From assembly GCA_031423495.1 (NCBI GenBank), contig JANPFP010000144.1, forward strand, positions 56,576-120,575: DNA of 64,000 bases, in the 5' to 3' direction. Both the position numbers and the translations under genes were made by a program. The notes beneath the pieces are model-generated. The model searched no databases. It saw nothing but the letters and a program-made list of their open reading frames with translations, and was not told the DNA's origin. The DNA comes from JACPYM01 sp031423495 (GTDB lineage Bacteria; Acidobacteriota; Blastocatellia; RBC074). Shown here one piece after another: positions 44,064 to 52,142 of this stretch; position 1 is the first letter of the stretch, and every line of letters starts with the position of its first letter.

Positions 44064-45476
44064 TTAAGGCCGTTTCTTTTTGCCGTCGTGCAAGTGCCCG
44101 TCGAGGTCTTCTTCGCTCAACGTCGGAATGAACGTCGGCGCGCCTTGCACCGGTTGCGTAGGCACATTCGCTTTCTTCTCTTTCTCAATCAGGTCTTTCT
44201 TTTCTTTGGCGAGCAGCGCGTGGCGTTCAACATCAAGCTGGCGGTCGAAATAGACTTCGCCTTCGATCAGGGTCATCACGGGGTGGGCATAAACGCTGAA
44301 CGGATGTCCGTTAAAGATGGCTAGGTCGCCGTCTTTGCCGACTTCGATGCTACCGATGCGATGGTCGAGGCGAATCTGTTTGGCCGGATTCAGCGTGACC
44401 AGTTGCAGCGCCTGCTCTTCGGTCAGGTTGCCATACTTCAGCATCTTCGCTGCTTCTTGATAAAAGCGGCGCGCGTGTTCGTTGCTGTCAGAGTGAATCG
44501 AAACCACGATGCCTTTGTCGGTCATCACCGCCGCATTGAAGGGAATCGCGTCGTAGGCTTCCATCTTATAAGCCCACCAGTCGGGCAAAATCGAAGCCGA
44601 CGCGCCGTGCTTGGCGATTTCGGGCGCGACTTTGTAACCCTCTAAAGTGTGTTGCAGCGTACGCACGCGAATGCCGAACTCTTCAGTCAAGCGCAACAAC
44701 ATCATGATTTCGTCGGCGCGATAGCAATGCGCGTGAATATCAATTTTGCCTTTGAGGATGTCGGCCATCGCGTCGAGTTTAAGGTCGCGGCGCGGCATCA
44801 GCGGCTTCTCGCCTTTGGCTTTGGCGGCTTCATATGCTTCCCACTTGGCAATGTATTCGCGGCCCTGCGTGAAGGCTTCGCGGATCGTTTCTTCAACACC
44901 CATGCGCGTAGCAGGGAAGCGGCGCGTTGCGCCCGGTATGCTGAAGTTCGAGCGTTTCGGGTTTTCGCCCAACGCGAATTTGACGGTACGCGGGCCGTCG
45001 GTGACATACATCTCTTCGACGGGTTTGCCCCATTTCAATTTGATGAGGCTGTTTTGTCCGCCGATGGCGTTGGCGCTGCCGTGCAATTGGTGAATCGTCG
45101 TCATGCCGCCCGCGAGTTGGCGATAAATGTTGATGTCGGTGTTGTTCACTACGTCACGCATTTTGACCATCGCCGTGACCGACAACGAACCTTCGTTGAC
45201 GCTGTCGAGCGCGGTGTGCGAGTGCGAATCAACGAAGCCGGGCGTGACATACATCCCCGTGCCGTCAATCACTTTGGCCGAAGCCGAAGCTGTGACCTTG
45301 TCGGCTTTATCCACCGCGACAATTTTGCCGTTGCGGATGAGAATCGAGCCGCCCTCAATCGTGCCTTTCGACGCGGTCATAATCGTCGCGTTCTTGATGA
45401 GGACTTCGCGATCTTGCGCGAAACCAGATAAGGCCAACAGACAAAGGGTGGATAACAGAACACTCGCTTTTTTCAT
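44064..45476 (-). CDS. Amidohydrolase, metal-dependent, secreted
   Basis: 470-residue protein with signal peptide (ending LSGFAQ). It keeps the metal ligands missing in its two relatives: YVTPGFVDSHSHTAL (His85, His87), KIDIHAHCYRADEI, VRTLQHTLEGYK and VVSIHSDSNEHARR with the catalytic Asp. It belongs to the imidazolonepropionase-like amidohydrolases, which in secreted forms are mostly linked with peptidase or cyclic amide hydrolysis. Substrate unknown. With the coiled-coil gene and the inactive relative downstream it forms a same-strand cluster. Confidence 0.87.
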   Translation of the reverse strand: MKKASVLLSTLCLLALSGFAQDREVLIKNATIMTASKGTIEGGSILIRNGKIVAVDKADKVTASASAKVIDGTGMYVTPGFVDSHSHTALDSVNEGSLSVTAMVKMRDVVNNTDINIYRQLAGGMTTIHQLHGSANAIGGQNSLIKLKWGKPVEEMYVTDGPRTVKFALGENPKRSNFSIPGATRRFPATRMGVEETIREAFTQGREYIAKWEAYEAAKAKGEKPLMPRRDLKLDAMADILKGKIDIHAHCYRADEIMMLLRLTEEFGIRVRTLQHTLEGYKVAPEIAKHGASASILPDWWAYKMEAYDAIPFNAAVMTDKGIVVSIHSDSNEHARRFYQEAAKMLKYGNLTEEQALQLVTLNPAKQIRLDHRIGSIEVGKDGDLAIFNGHPFSVYAHPVMTLIEGEVYFDRQLDVERHALLAKEKKDLIEKEKKANVPTQPVQGAPTFIPTLSEEDLDGHLHDGKKKRP

Positions 45477-45546
45477 GATTCTTAACTCCGAGTTTGTGTG
45501 GCGTGGGCTGCCAGCCCGCGTCAGAAACAGCGTCCGAGCCCGCGGC

Positions 45547-45993
45547 TCAGACCACAGCAGCTTGCACGCGTTGTTTGTCCGATGCGTGTAAGCCTAACTT
45601 TACGTGAACGACTTTCGTGATCGAAAGCACCACTTGATCTACGTCTTTGATCGAATACCACGGCCCGATGGCGACGTGTAATTCATTCTTCTCGTCACAC
45701 CAGGCTTCTACGTTTTCTAAATCAACGGCGCGCGCGATGGTTTCAACATCTGTGTCTGCTGGTAATTCAACGACTACGGAACAGCGCGCGTCGGGTTCCA
45801 GTTCCGTACCCCACGCGCAACGCAATCCGACCGTTTCTGCCAATCCGTTCGCAATGTCTTGCGAAATCGCCGCCAGCGTTTGCCGCGTCGCGTTAAAGAG
45901 TTGCGCTTGCGCCCACGGAACTATCGAGCCTACGGGCTTTTCGTTTGCGGCGTTCGGCATGTTCGCCATCGTCGGCGGAACGCGCCACGCCAT
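45547..45993 (-). CDS. Hypothetical protein, about 148 residues
   Basis: Start set at the ATG at 45993 (GAGG about 10 bases upstream); a GTG at 46011 is possible. The sequence contains PWAQAQLFNATRQTLAAISQ, two cysteines (GLRCAWGTELEPDARCSVVV) and an acidic beta-rich half (DLENVEAWCDEKNELHVAIG). No signal peptide and no family recognised. Between two amidohydrolase genes, with a palindromic repeat upstream. Confidence 0.6.
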   Translation of the reverse strand: MAWRVPPTMANMPNAANEKPVGSIVPWAQAQLFNATRQTLAAISQDIANGLAETVGLRCAWGTELEPDARCSVVVELPADTDVETIARAVDLENVEAWCDEKNELHVAIGPWYSIKDVDQVVLSITKVVHVKLGLHASDKQRVQAAVV

Positions 45994-46077
45994 CAATTTG
46001 CTGCCTCGCACCGGCGGACCGCCGTCAATGGCGAGTTCTCAGAAAGTTTCCCAACGTCCGCGAAAACGACTCATGGT

Positions 46078-46245
46078 CTGGGTGCGCCCGCATCCTGCGG
46101 GCTATAAAGAAAAGCGTCGAAGCCTTCCTTTTATCTGACTGGCAATTGCGAAACCTGGTGAAAGCCGAATGGGTCTGTTGCGCGAACAAAATTCGGAACG
46201 CTGCGCGGCTTTTTTTACAGCCCGCAGGGATGCGGGCGCACCCAG
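46078..46245. repeat. REP pair in inverted orientation
   Basis: CTGGGTGCGCCCGCATCC (from 46078, arm to 46103) is repeated as its reverse complement at 46219-46245 with one single-base gap. Each arm holds the palindrome GCCCGCATCCTGCGGGC, close to the REPs at the RAYT gene (GCCCGCATTCGCGGGC). The 115 bases between the arms hold no gene. Confidence 0.8.
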
Positions 46246-46246
46246 G

Positions 46247-47983
46247 CTAATTCGGTTTCTTCGTACCGCTGAAATCAAAAGTCATATCGCCCGCACTCAT
46301 CGAACCGCTGATCGCGTTGCCATTGATCTTGCCCGTAGCCGTTACGTCAAAGGTCTGGCCTTGCACGTCTACGCGATAGCTGAATTTGATTTCGTTGCCG
46401 TTGAGCGAAACGTTGGTGAGCGGCGCATTGCCGAATTGCGAACTCATATCGCCCGCGACGCTGCCGCCGTCTTGTCGCAACGTCAGCGTGCTGGGCAGCG
46501 CGCCCATCGGCGAATTGAGCGTGAGCAACCATTGGCCTGCGACACTTGCGGATTCAGCACTTGGCGGAGCGCCGCCGCCGCCGGGGCGACCACCGCCGCC
46601 GCGTCCACCGGGACCGCCCGCCATCGGGCCACCGCGCGGAGCTTCAACCGCTTTGATGTCGAAGAGCTTGCCGTCCACGAATACGTGTTTGATCTTTGTG
46701 TCTTTTTTGAAAATGTCGCCGCTGGCTAAAACCAAGTTGGCGATTTTGCCTTTCTCGATGCTGCCGAGTTGTTCATTGACGCCAAAAATTTCAGCGGCGT
46801 TGATCGTCATCGCCTTGAGTGCGGCGTCGGCGGGCAAGCCAGCTTCGATGGCGCGTACGGCGTTGGCGATGAAATCAGTCGGACGCGAAAGGGTGCCCGA
46901 GTTGAAAGCGAACTTCACGCCCGCTTTATGCAAGGCGGCAGCGGATTTGGGCGCGTCGGCGCGTTCGCGCAAAGCTGCCAGGGCTTCGTCTTCGGGGTCG
47001 TCGAGTTGCGGGCGTTGCGGGAAACCCAAACTCAACAGCACCGTAGCGTTTTTGCTCTTGAGATAATCAGCCATTTCGTAACTGTGCGTTCCGCCCGCCA
47101 GCATGTATTTCAACTTGAACTCTTCAGCCAAGGCGACGGCGCGCTTAATTTCGCGCACTGAATTTGCCTGCATCACGACGGGCATTTGCCCATTGATGAC
47201 GGGTTGCAACGCGGCCAGCGATTTATTCACCTGTGGACGTTGCGCGCCGCGCGGCGACTTGTCATAACGCGACCATTCTTCGCGGTAATGCTGAGCGTCG
47301 AGCAACGACTGGCGCAGGAACGAAAATACGCCCATCAGCGAATTCGGATAACCGCCGCGCGATGAGTTGAAGGCTACGTTAAGCGAAACCGGGGATTTGA
47401 TGATTTGTTTTTCCGCCGCTTCACCGCCGAGATTGATGAGCGCACTCTGGCCTTGATAGATGCCGGTGCGCGGAGCCGTCAGCGCCGTCGTAATGCCTGC
47501 GCTGCGTTGTTGGTCAAAGGTTTCGGCATTGATCTCAAGTTGTTCGGTGACGCTGGTTTCAGGCAGCAAACCCGATGACGTTGGAGCCGCCGCCATCTGC
47601 GCCATCATCACTTGAATCGGATCAACAGGCGCGCCACCACGTCCGCCGCCCGGCCCGCTTGTGGGCGCAGCCTGTTTGACGCCGAGGCTGGTGTAAGAAT
47701 CAAAGAAGCCCGGATAGATCGTCATGCCTGTGGTGTCAATGACTTTGGCATCGGCGGGTGGGTTGATGTCAGCGCCGACGGCTTCGATCAAGCCGTTGCG
47801 CACGACGACCGTGCCTTTCTGAATCGTCGCGCCCGTGACCGTCACGACCATGCCGCCGCGCAAGGCATAAGCCTCGCCATCGAATGCGCGCGTAGCGTTC
47901 ATCGTCAATGGCAGCCAGGGCAAACCGGAAAGTAAAAGCGCACCAGCGCAAATAAACGAGATTAAACGTCGAAACTGCTTCAT
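46247..47983 (-). CDS. Amidohydrolase-fold protein without metal ligands (II), with C-terminal beta domain
   Basis: 578-residue secreted protein; the ATG at 47983 begins a signal sequence (MKQFRRLISFICAGALLLSG) and has GAGGAG upstream. Residues about 40-450 are an amidohydrolase barrel closely resembling the protein at 42248-43570. The barrel entry is PGFFDSYTSLG with Tyr97 and Ser99 where two His are expected, and the catalytic Asp position reads FNSGTLSRP. A Gly/Pro-rich linker (GGPGGRGGGGRPGGGGAPP) leads to a C-terminal beta domain of about 100 residues (VAGQWLLTLNSPMGALPSTL). Catalytically inactive by sequence. Confidence 0.82.
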   Translation of the reverse strand: MKQFRRLISFICAGALLLSGLPWLPLTMNATRAFDGEAYALRGGMVVTVTGATIQKGTVVVRNGLIEAVGADINPPADAKVIDTTGMTIYPGFFDSYTSLGVKQAAPTSGPGGGRGGAPVDPIQVMMAQMAAAPTSSGLLPETSVTEQLEINAETFDQQRSAGITTALTAPRTGIYQGQSALINLGGEAAEKQIIKSPVSLNVAFNSSRGGYPNSLMGVFSFLRQSLLDAQHYREEWSRYDKSPRGAQRPQVNKSLAALQPVINGQMPVVMQANSVREIKRAVALAEEFKLKYMLAGGTHSYEMADYLKSKNATVLLSLGFPQRPQLDDPEDEALAALRERADAPKSAAALHKAGVKFAFNSGTLSRPTDFIANAVRAIEAGLPADAALKAMTINAAEIFGVNEQLGSIEKGKIANLVLASGDIFKKDTKIKHVFVDGKLFDIKAVEAPRGGPMAGGPGGRGGGGRPGGGGAPPSAESASVAGQWLLTLNSPMGALPSTLTLRQDGGSVAGDMSSQFGNAPLTNVSLNGNEIKFSYRVDVQGQTFDVTATGKINGNAISGSMSAGDMTFDFSGTKKPN

Positions 47984-48192
47984 CGCAGGCTGACTCCTCA
48001 AAAAGTACAACAACCTTTCCAGGTTGTTGCGGTAGTTGGTAACGGACGCACAGTGGAAAAAGCGACTCCCGAACTGTGCTGATTGGATACCGCTTGATTA
48101 CTATCGTAGAGAAAGTATGGTTACAAAATTGAATTGCTTTTGTGCTGCGTAATCTAGCCGACACTTATCATTGCCGCAAAGGAGGCGCTTGT

Positions 48193-48918
48193 TTGTCCAA
48201 AACCAATTTACCGCGCGTCATTTCCCCCAAAGTTGTGTTCCCCAAAGTTGTCTTCTTTGATGCCGGAGGCACTTTGTTTGAACCGCGCGGCAGCGTCGGC
48301 GCGATTTACCAAAGCATCGCTGCGGGCTACGGCTTGCAGATGGATGCTGTGTTGTTGCAGCAAAACTTCAAGCAGGCTTTTGTCTGGCAGCCTCCGCTGG
48401 CCTTTCCGATAGGCTTGCCGAATGACGAACTCGACCGCCGCGAACGCGGATGGTGGCGCAAGCTCGTCGCTGACGTATTTGGCGCAACAAGCCAGCATCT
48501 GGCTTTCGATGAATTCTTTGACGAGGTTTACGAATACTTCACGCGCGCCGAAGCGTGGCGCGTATTCGATGACGTATTGCCTGCGTTGCAAGGCTTGCGC
48601 GCACGCGGCGTCAGGCTCGCGGTTATCAGCAACTTCGATTCGCGGTTAGAAAAGATTTTGGCGACGACGGAACTGGCTGATTATTTCGACGCGGTTTATT
48701 ACTCAACACGTTGTGGTGCGGCGAAACCCGACGCGCGTATCTTTCAAATGGTTCTGCAAGCAGAAGGCGTTACCGCCGCTGAAGCGTGGCACGTAGGCGA
48801 TGCCATTCGAGAAGACGTTGAAGGCGCTAACGCCGCAGGTATCAAAGCGTGGTTGATTGATCGTGAAGGCACGAGCGGGCTTTTGCGGTTGGATCAATTG
48901 GTTGTTTTTTTCGAGTAA
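48193..48918 (+). CDS. HAD superfamily hydrolase
   Basis: 241-residue HAD phosphatase-like protein. Motif I is VVFFDAGGTLFEP, in which the second Asp of the usual DxD is Gly, as often in the HDHD3/REG-2-like branch. Motif II is RLAVISNFDSRL, motif III AKPDARIF and motif IV WHVGDAIREDVEGANAAG. The cap (about residues 25-110) is helical. The start is a TTG at 48193, chosen because AAAGGAGG lies 7 bases upstream; the frame is open to 48142. The 3' end overlaps the next, convergent gene by 25 bases. Substrate unknown. Confidence 0.82.
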   Translation: MSKTNLPRVISPKVVFPKVVFFDAGGTLFEPRGSVGAIYQSIAAGYGLQMDAVLLQQNFKQAFVWQPPLAFPIGLPNDELDRRERGWWRKLVADVFGATSQHLAFDEFFDEVYEYFTRAEAWRVFDDVLPALQGLRARGVRLAVISNFDSRLEKILATTELADYFDAVYYSTRCGAAKPDARIFQMVLQAEGVTAAEAWHVGDAIREDVEGANAAGIKAWLIDREGTSGLLRLDQLVVFFE

Positions 48919-49331
48919 TACTCGCTGCAATAGGTTTGCAACGTACGCAACAAGCCCTGGCAATCAGACTTGCTCAATTCGAGCTTGCTGCAACGTTCGT
49001 TCGTCCACGTGATGGAATCAATCATCTGCCCCGGCAGCGGTACGCCGTCGCAAAAGTTTGACGGATTGCTCGCCGCTGCCAGACAAGCCAGCAGGAACGA
49101 ATTGTTTTTTAGCGAAGCCCCAAAGTCTTTCGCGTCTTTTTGCCGTTTCAACGCTTCCTGCCAACAGCCGTTGTCGTCCATCGTTTTGCCGAGTGAGAGT
49201 CCCGTGTCACGGGCTTGTTGCAAGTTGCCTTTGTTTTGACTGAGCCAATAAAAATATCCGGCGACCACCACTGTCACGAAAAGCAGTAGGCTGACGACGA
49301 TGACAGTTGTGACTTTGGCTTTGTTGGTCAT
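48894..49331 (-). CDS. Membrane-anchored hypothetical protein with conserved-looking cysteines
   Basis: 145 residues. A single N-terminal helix (VTTVIVVSLLLFVTVVVAGYFYW, residues about 8-30) anchors an extracytoplasmic domain with five cysteines, in DDNGCWQEALKRQK, FLLACLAA, NFCDGVPL, ERCSKLEL, SDCQGLLRTLQTYC. The even spacing suggests disulfides. No family recognised. Its stop lies inside the 3' end of the HAD gene. Two bases separate its start from the end of the Uma2 gene, so these two are co-transcribed. Confidence 0.6.
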   Translation of the reverse strand: MTNKAKVTTVIVVSLLLFVTVVVAGYFYWLSQNKGNLQQARDTGLSLGKTMDDNGCWQEALKRQKDAKDFGASLKNNSFLLACLAAASNPSNFCDGVPLPGQMIDSITWTNERCSKLELSKSDCQGLLRTLQTYCSEYYSKKTTN

Positions 49332-49333
49332 CT

Positions 49334-49987
49334 TCAGATTGCCTTTATTTCGTCACGAATCATTCGTAGCCATTCAGGACGCGGTAGCCTCCAACTGGCA
49401 GCCAACCACTCGCCTACTTTTGTGTCGCTTACCATCGGAAACCAGCGGCTATGAGTGGCTTCGTCATAAAGTTCGCCGTGAAGCTGATAAATTTTGATGA
49501 TGCCGTTTTCACAGCGCCACACTTCTGGCACACCGACGGCGGCGAAGAGAGGCAGGCGATTAAGGGAAGAATTCGTAATATCAACTTCGACAATCAAATC
49601 AGGCGGCGGATTAACCTCAAGATTCATTTTTTTTATGGCGCGAATTTCCGCCACGTTGGTGAAGTAGAAACAGGAGTCAGGTTCAAAGCCTTTTTCGAGA
49701 TCTTCGCGTCGCATGGTCGTAGAACCAAGAGCTTCAAAATCTGGCATTAAGTTCTCACTCAACGTGTCTACGATTCTTACCAAGCTATAACTCAATCGCT
49801 CGTGATCTGGACCTAAAGCCATGATTTGTAATACCCCCTCGCTGAAAGTGAATCTTGTGCCGGACTGTTCACCGCGTTCGTCATCAAGCTGTTTGTAAGT
49901 CGGCCAACTCACACCTGGTAGCTGAACTACTTGATTGCCTGTGACCTGAATCGTTTCAAGTTGTGTCGCCGTACTAACTGCTGCCAT
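49334..49987 (-). CDS. Uma2 family (DUF820) restriction-endonuclease-like protein
   Basis: 217-residue Uma2 protein. It has VSWPTYKQLDDERGEQSGTR, LQIMALGPDHERLSYSLVRI, FEPDSCFYF, PPDLIVEVDITNSSLNRLPL (the conserved D...E.D core), VGVPEVWRCENGIIKIYQLHG. AAGGAGGTAAGCA precedes the ATG. More diverged at the N-terminus than the copy at 3012-3695, so not a recent duplicate. Role unknown. Confidence 0.85.
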   Translation of the reverse strand: MAAVSTATQLETIQVTGNQVVQLPGVSWPTYKQLDDERGEQSGTRFTFSEGVLQIMALGPDHERLSYSLVRIVDTLSENLMPDFEALGSTTMRREDLEKGFEPDSCFYFTNVAEIRAIKKMNLEVNPPPDLIVEVDITNSSLNRLPLFAAVGVPEVWRCENGIIKIYQLHGELYDEATHSRWFPMVSDTKVGEWLAASWRLPRPEWLRMIRDEIKAI

Positions 49988-50011
49988 TGCTTACCTCCTT
50001 AATTACCTAGC

Positions 50012-51526
50012 TTAATTGTCTATTTGGGCTTTTTGCAGCTTGCCGCTGTAATCCACATACACCGATTTCCACTCTGAAAAAATATCCAGCGACGAAACCA
50101 TAGCGCCTTCGCGGTGGCCGTTGCCGGTGCCTTTCGTGCCGCCGAAGGGAAGATGCACTTCTGCGCCGATGGTGGACGAGTTGACGTAAAAGATGCCGGT
50201 ATTCATCGCTTCCATCGCCTTGAACGCGCGGTTCACGTCCGCTGTATAGATCGAAGCCGACAAGCCGTATTTCACGCCGTTGCCGATGGCGATGGCTTCA
50301 TCAAAATTGTGGCAAGGAATAATGCTCAAGACGGGGCCGAAGATTTCTTCCTGTGCGATGCGCATCTGCGGCGTGACGTCGGTGAAGATCGTCGGCTCGA
50401 TGAAATAGCCGTGCTGATAAGCGCCTTTGGTTAATTGCTTGCCGCCGAGATGCAGCTTTGCACCGTCTTCTTTCTTGCCGATTTTTATGTAGCCGAGAAT
50501 TTTATCTACCGCAGCCTGATTGATGACCGGCCCCATTTCGACTTTGGCGTCGAGTCCGTTGCCGATGCGTAAGGACTTGGCGCGGGCGGTGAGTTTTTCT
50601 ACGAACTTTTTATAAACCTTTTTGTGTACGACGACGCGCGACGCAGCCGTGCAGCGCTGCCCTGACGTACCGAACGCGCCCCACACCGCGCCTTCTGCTG
50701 CCAAGTCGAGGTCGGCGTCTTCCATCACCATGATTACGTTCTTGCCGCCCATTTCGAGCGAACAGATTTTGTCGTGTTGCGCAGCGTTCGTGGCTACGGT
50801 GCGTCCCGTCGCGGTCGAGCCGGTGAACGAAATCAATCTGACATCTTCGTGCGTCGTGAGCGGAGCGCCCGCCGAAGTGCCTGTGCCTGCGACGATGTTG
50901 ACTACGCCGGCGGGCAGGCCTGCGGCTTCCATCGCGGCGACTAAGTTGTAAGTCGAAAGCGGCGTATCTTCTGCCGGTTTGATGACCAGCGTATTCCCGC
51001 AGACCAGCGCGGGCAGCATCTTCCACGAGGGAATCGCCATCGGAAAATTCCACGGCGTAATCAGTCCGCACACGCCAATCGGTTGGCGCACGCACATTGC
51101 CAGCTTGTCGGGCAACTCAGACGGCGTGGTATAGCCGTGCAAGCGACGGCCTTCGCCCGCCGTATAAAAAGTCATATCAATGGCTTCTTGCACATCGCCG
51201 CGCGTCTCTTTCAATACCTTGCCCATCTCGCGCGTCATCGCCACGGAATGCGCTTCTTTTTGTTCGAGCAGGATTTGTCCGAGCCGATAAAGAATCTCCG
51301 CGCGTTTGGGCGCAGGCGTCGCTTTCCATTTTGGAAAGGCTTCTGTCGCAGCCTTCACCGCCGCGTTCACGTCTTCAGCGGTCGAAGCAGGGAAGCGCCC
51401 GACCACTTCGCGCACGTCCGCCGGATTGCGGTTCTCAATGTATTCGCCGCTCTTGGGTTTGACCCAGCGACCGTTGATAAAGTTTTCGTAAGTGGGGATT
51501 GAAGTTTGTTTTTTTGCAGCAGCCAT
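50012..51526 (-). CDS. NAD(P)-dependent aldehyde dehydrogenase
   Basis: 504-residue ALDH superfamily enzyme. Cofactor-binding segments are GLITPWNFPMAIPSWKMLPA and FTGSTATGRTVATNAA; the general base Glu is in SLEMGGKNVIMVMEDADLD and the nucleophile Cys in GTSGQRCTAASRVVV. EEIFGPVLSIIPCHNFDEAI and PFGGTKGTGNGHRE complete the fold. The motifs resemble semialdehyde dehydrogenases such as alpha-ketoglutaric semialdehyde dehydrogenase, but the substrate cannot be fixed. A diheme cytochrome gene ends 5 bases upstream on the same strand. Confidence 0.92.
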   Translation of the reverse strand: MAAAKKQTSIPTYENFINGRWVKPKSGEYIENRNPADVREVVGRFPASTAEDVNAAVKAATEAFPKWKATPAPKRAEILYRLGQILLEQKEAHSVAMTREMGKVLKETRGDVQEAIDMTFYTAGEGRRLHGYTTPSELPDKLAMCVRQPIGVCGLITPWNFPMAIPSWKMLPALVCGNTLVIKPAEDTPLSTYNLVAAMEAAGLPAGVVNIVAGTGTSAGAPLTTHEDVRLISFTGSTATGRTVATNAAQHDKICSLEMGGKNVIMVMEDADLDLAAEGAVWGAFGTSGQRCTAASRVVVHKKVYKKFVEKLTARAKSLRIGNGLDAKVEMGPVINQAAVDKILGYIKIGKKEDGAKLHLGGKQLTKGAYQHGYFIEPTIFTDVTPQMRIAQEEIFGPVLSIIPCHNFDEAIAIGNGVKYGLSASIYTADVNRAFKAMEAMNTGIFYVNSSTIGAEVHLPFGGTKGTGNGHREGAMVSSLDIFSEWKSVYVDYSGKLQKAQIDN

Positions 51527-51531
51527 AGTGT

Positions 51532-51873
51532 TTAAGGTCGTAAGGTGCGCGCCAATTCAACGGCGCGCCAGTTGTCGAGTTGGTTATCAAAGTTATTCAG
51601 CGGCAATTCCGCTTTGGTCGCGGCGGCGGGCTTATGACAAAGCGTACAAGCGACGCGCGCGTCGCTCCATTTGCCCGGATGTTTGTGTTGTATCTCAAGC
51701 GCGCCCAGCGTTTCAGCCGTATGGCATTTCATGCATTCGGCGCGCGCCATCGTCGCCGGATGATCGGCGTTCGCGGGCATCGCCTTAATTTTGGTTTTCG
51801 TCGAGAGGTAATAGAGCAGCCCGACGACGGCGATAACGAGCAGGGCAAAGAAAAAGTCGCGTTTGATTTTCAT
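51532..51873 (-). CDS. Membrane-anchored diheme cytochrome c
   Basis: 113 residues. An N-terminal helix (FFFALLVIAVVGLLYYLS, residues about 7-24) anchors a small periplasmic domain with two heme-binding motifs, CMKCH and CTLCH, and further His residues (HPATMARAE, IQHKHPGKW) as possible axial ligands. It is about the size of NapC/NrfH-like fragments but matches none clearly. It is immediately upstream of the aldehyde dehydrogenase gene and might carry electrons, although that enzyme type normally uses NAD(P). Confidence 0.75.
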   Translation of the reverse strand: MKIKRDFFFALLVIAVVGLLYYLSTKTKIKAMPANADHPATMARAECMKCHTAETLGALEIQHKHPGKWSDARVACTLCHKPAAATKAELPLNNFDNQLDNWRAVELARTLRP

Positions 51874-52142
51874 AAGTTGAGAGCAAGAAATAGCTTTTCT
51901 TTATGCGGTGATTAACGAGTTGGCAATGTAGCAAAGCCTTTGCGCGAGTGTCTAGCTGTCCTTCAGGTCTTCAGTGGCGGAAAATATTTTCAGTCCATGC
52001 GGCGGGATTTCTCAGTCTCATACGCATGTATTAGCGAAGGCGCAGCGCAAACGCGCACCACCGGATTGTCGCGTACCGCATGCTCACGCTATGCTGCGGT
52101 CGGTCAGCATCCCGGCCTTTTGACAGATTCCACGAAAGCCAA

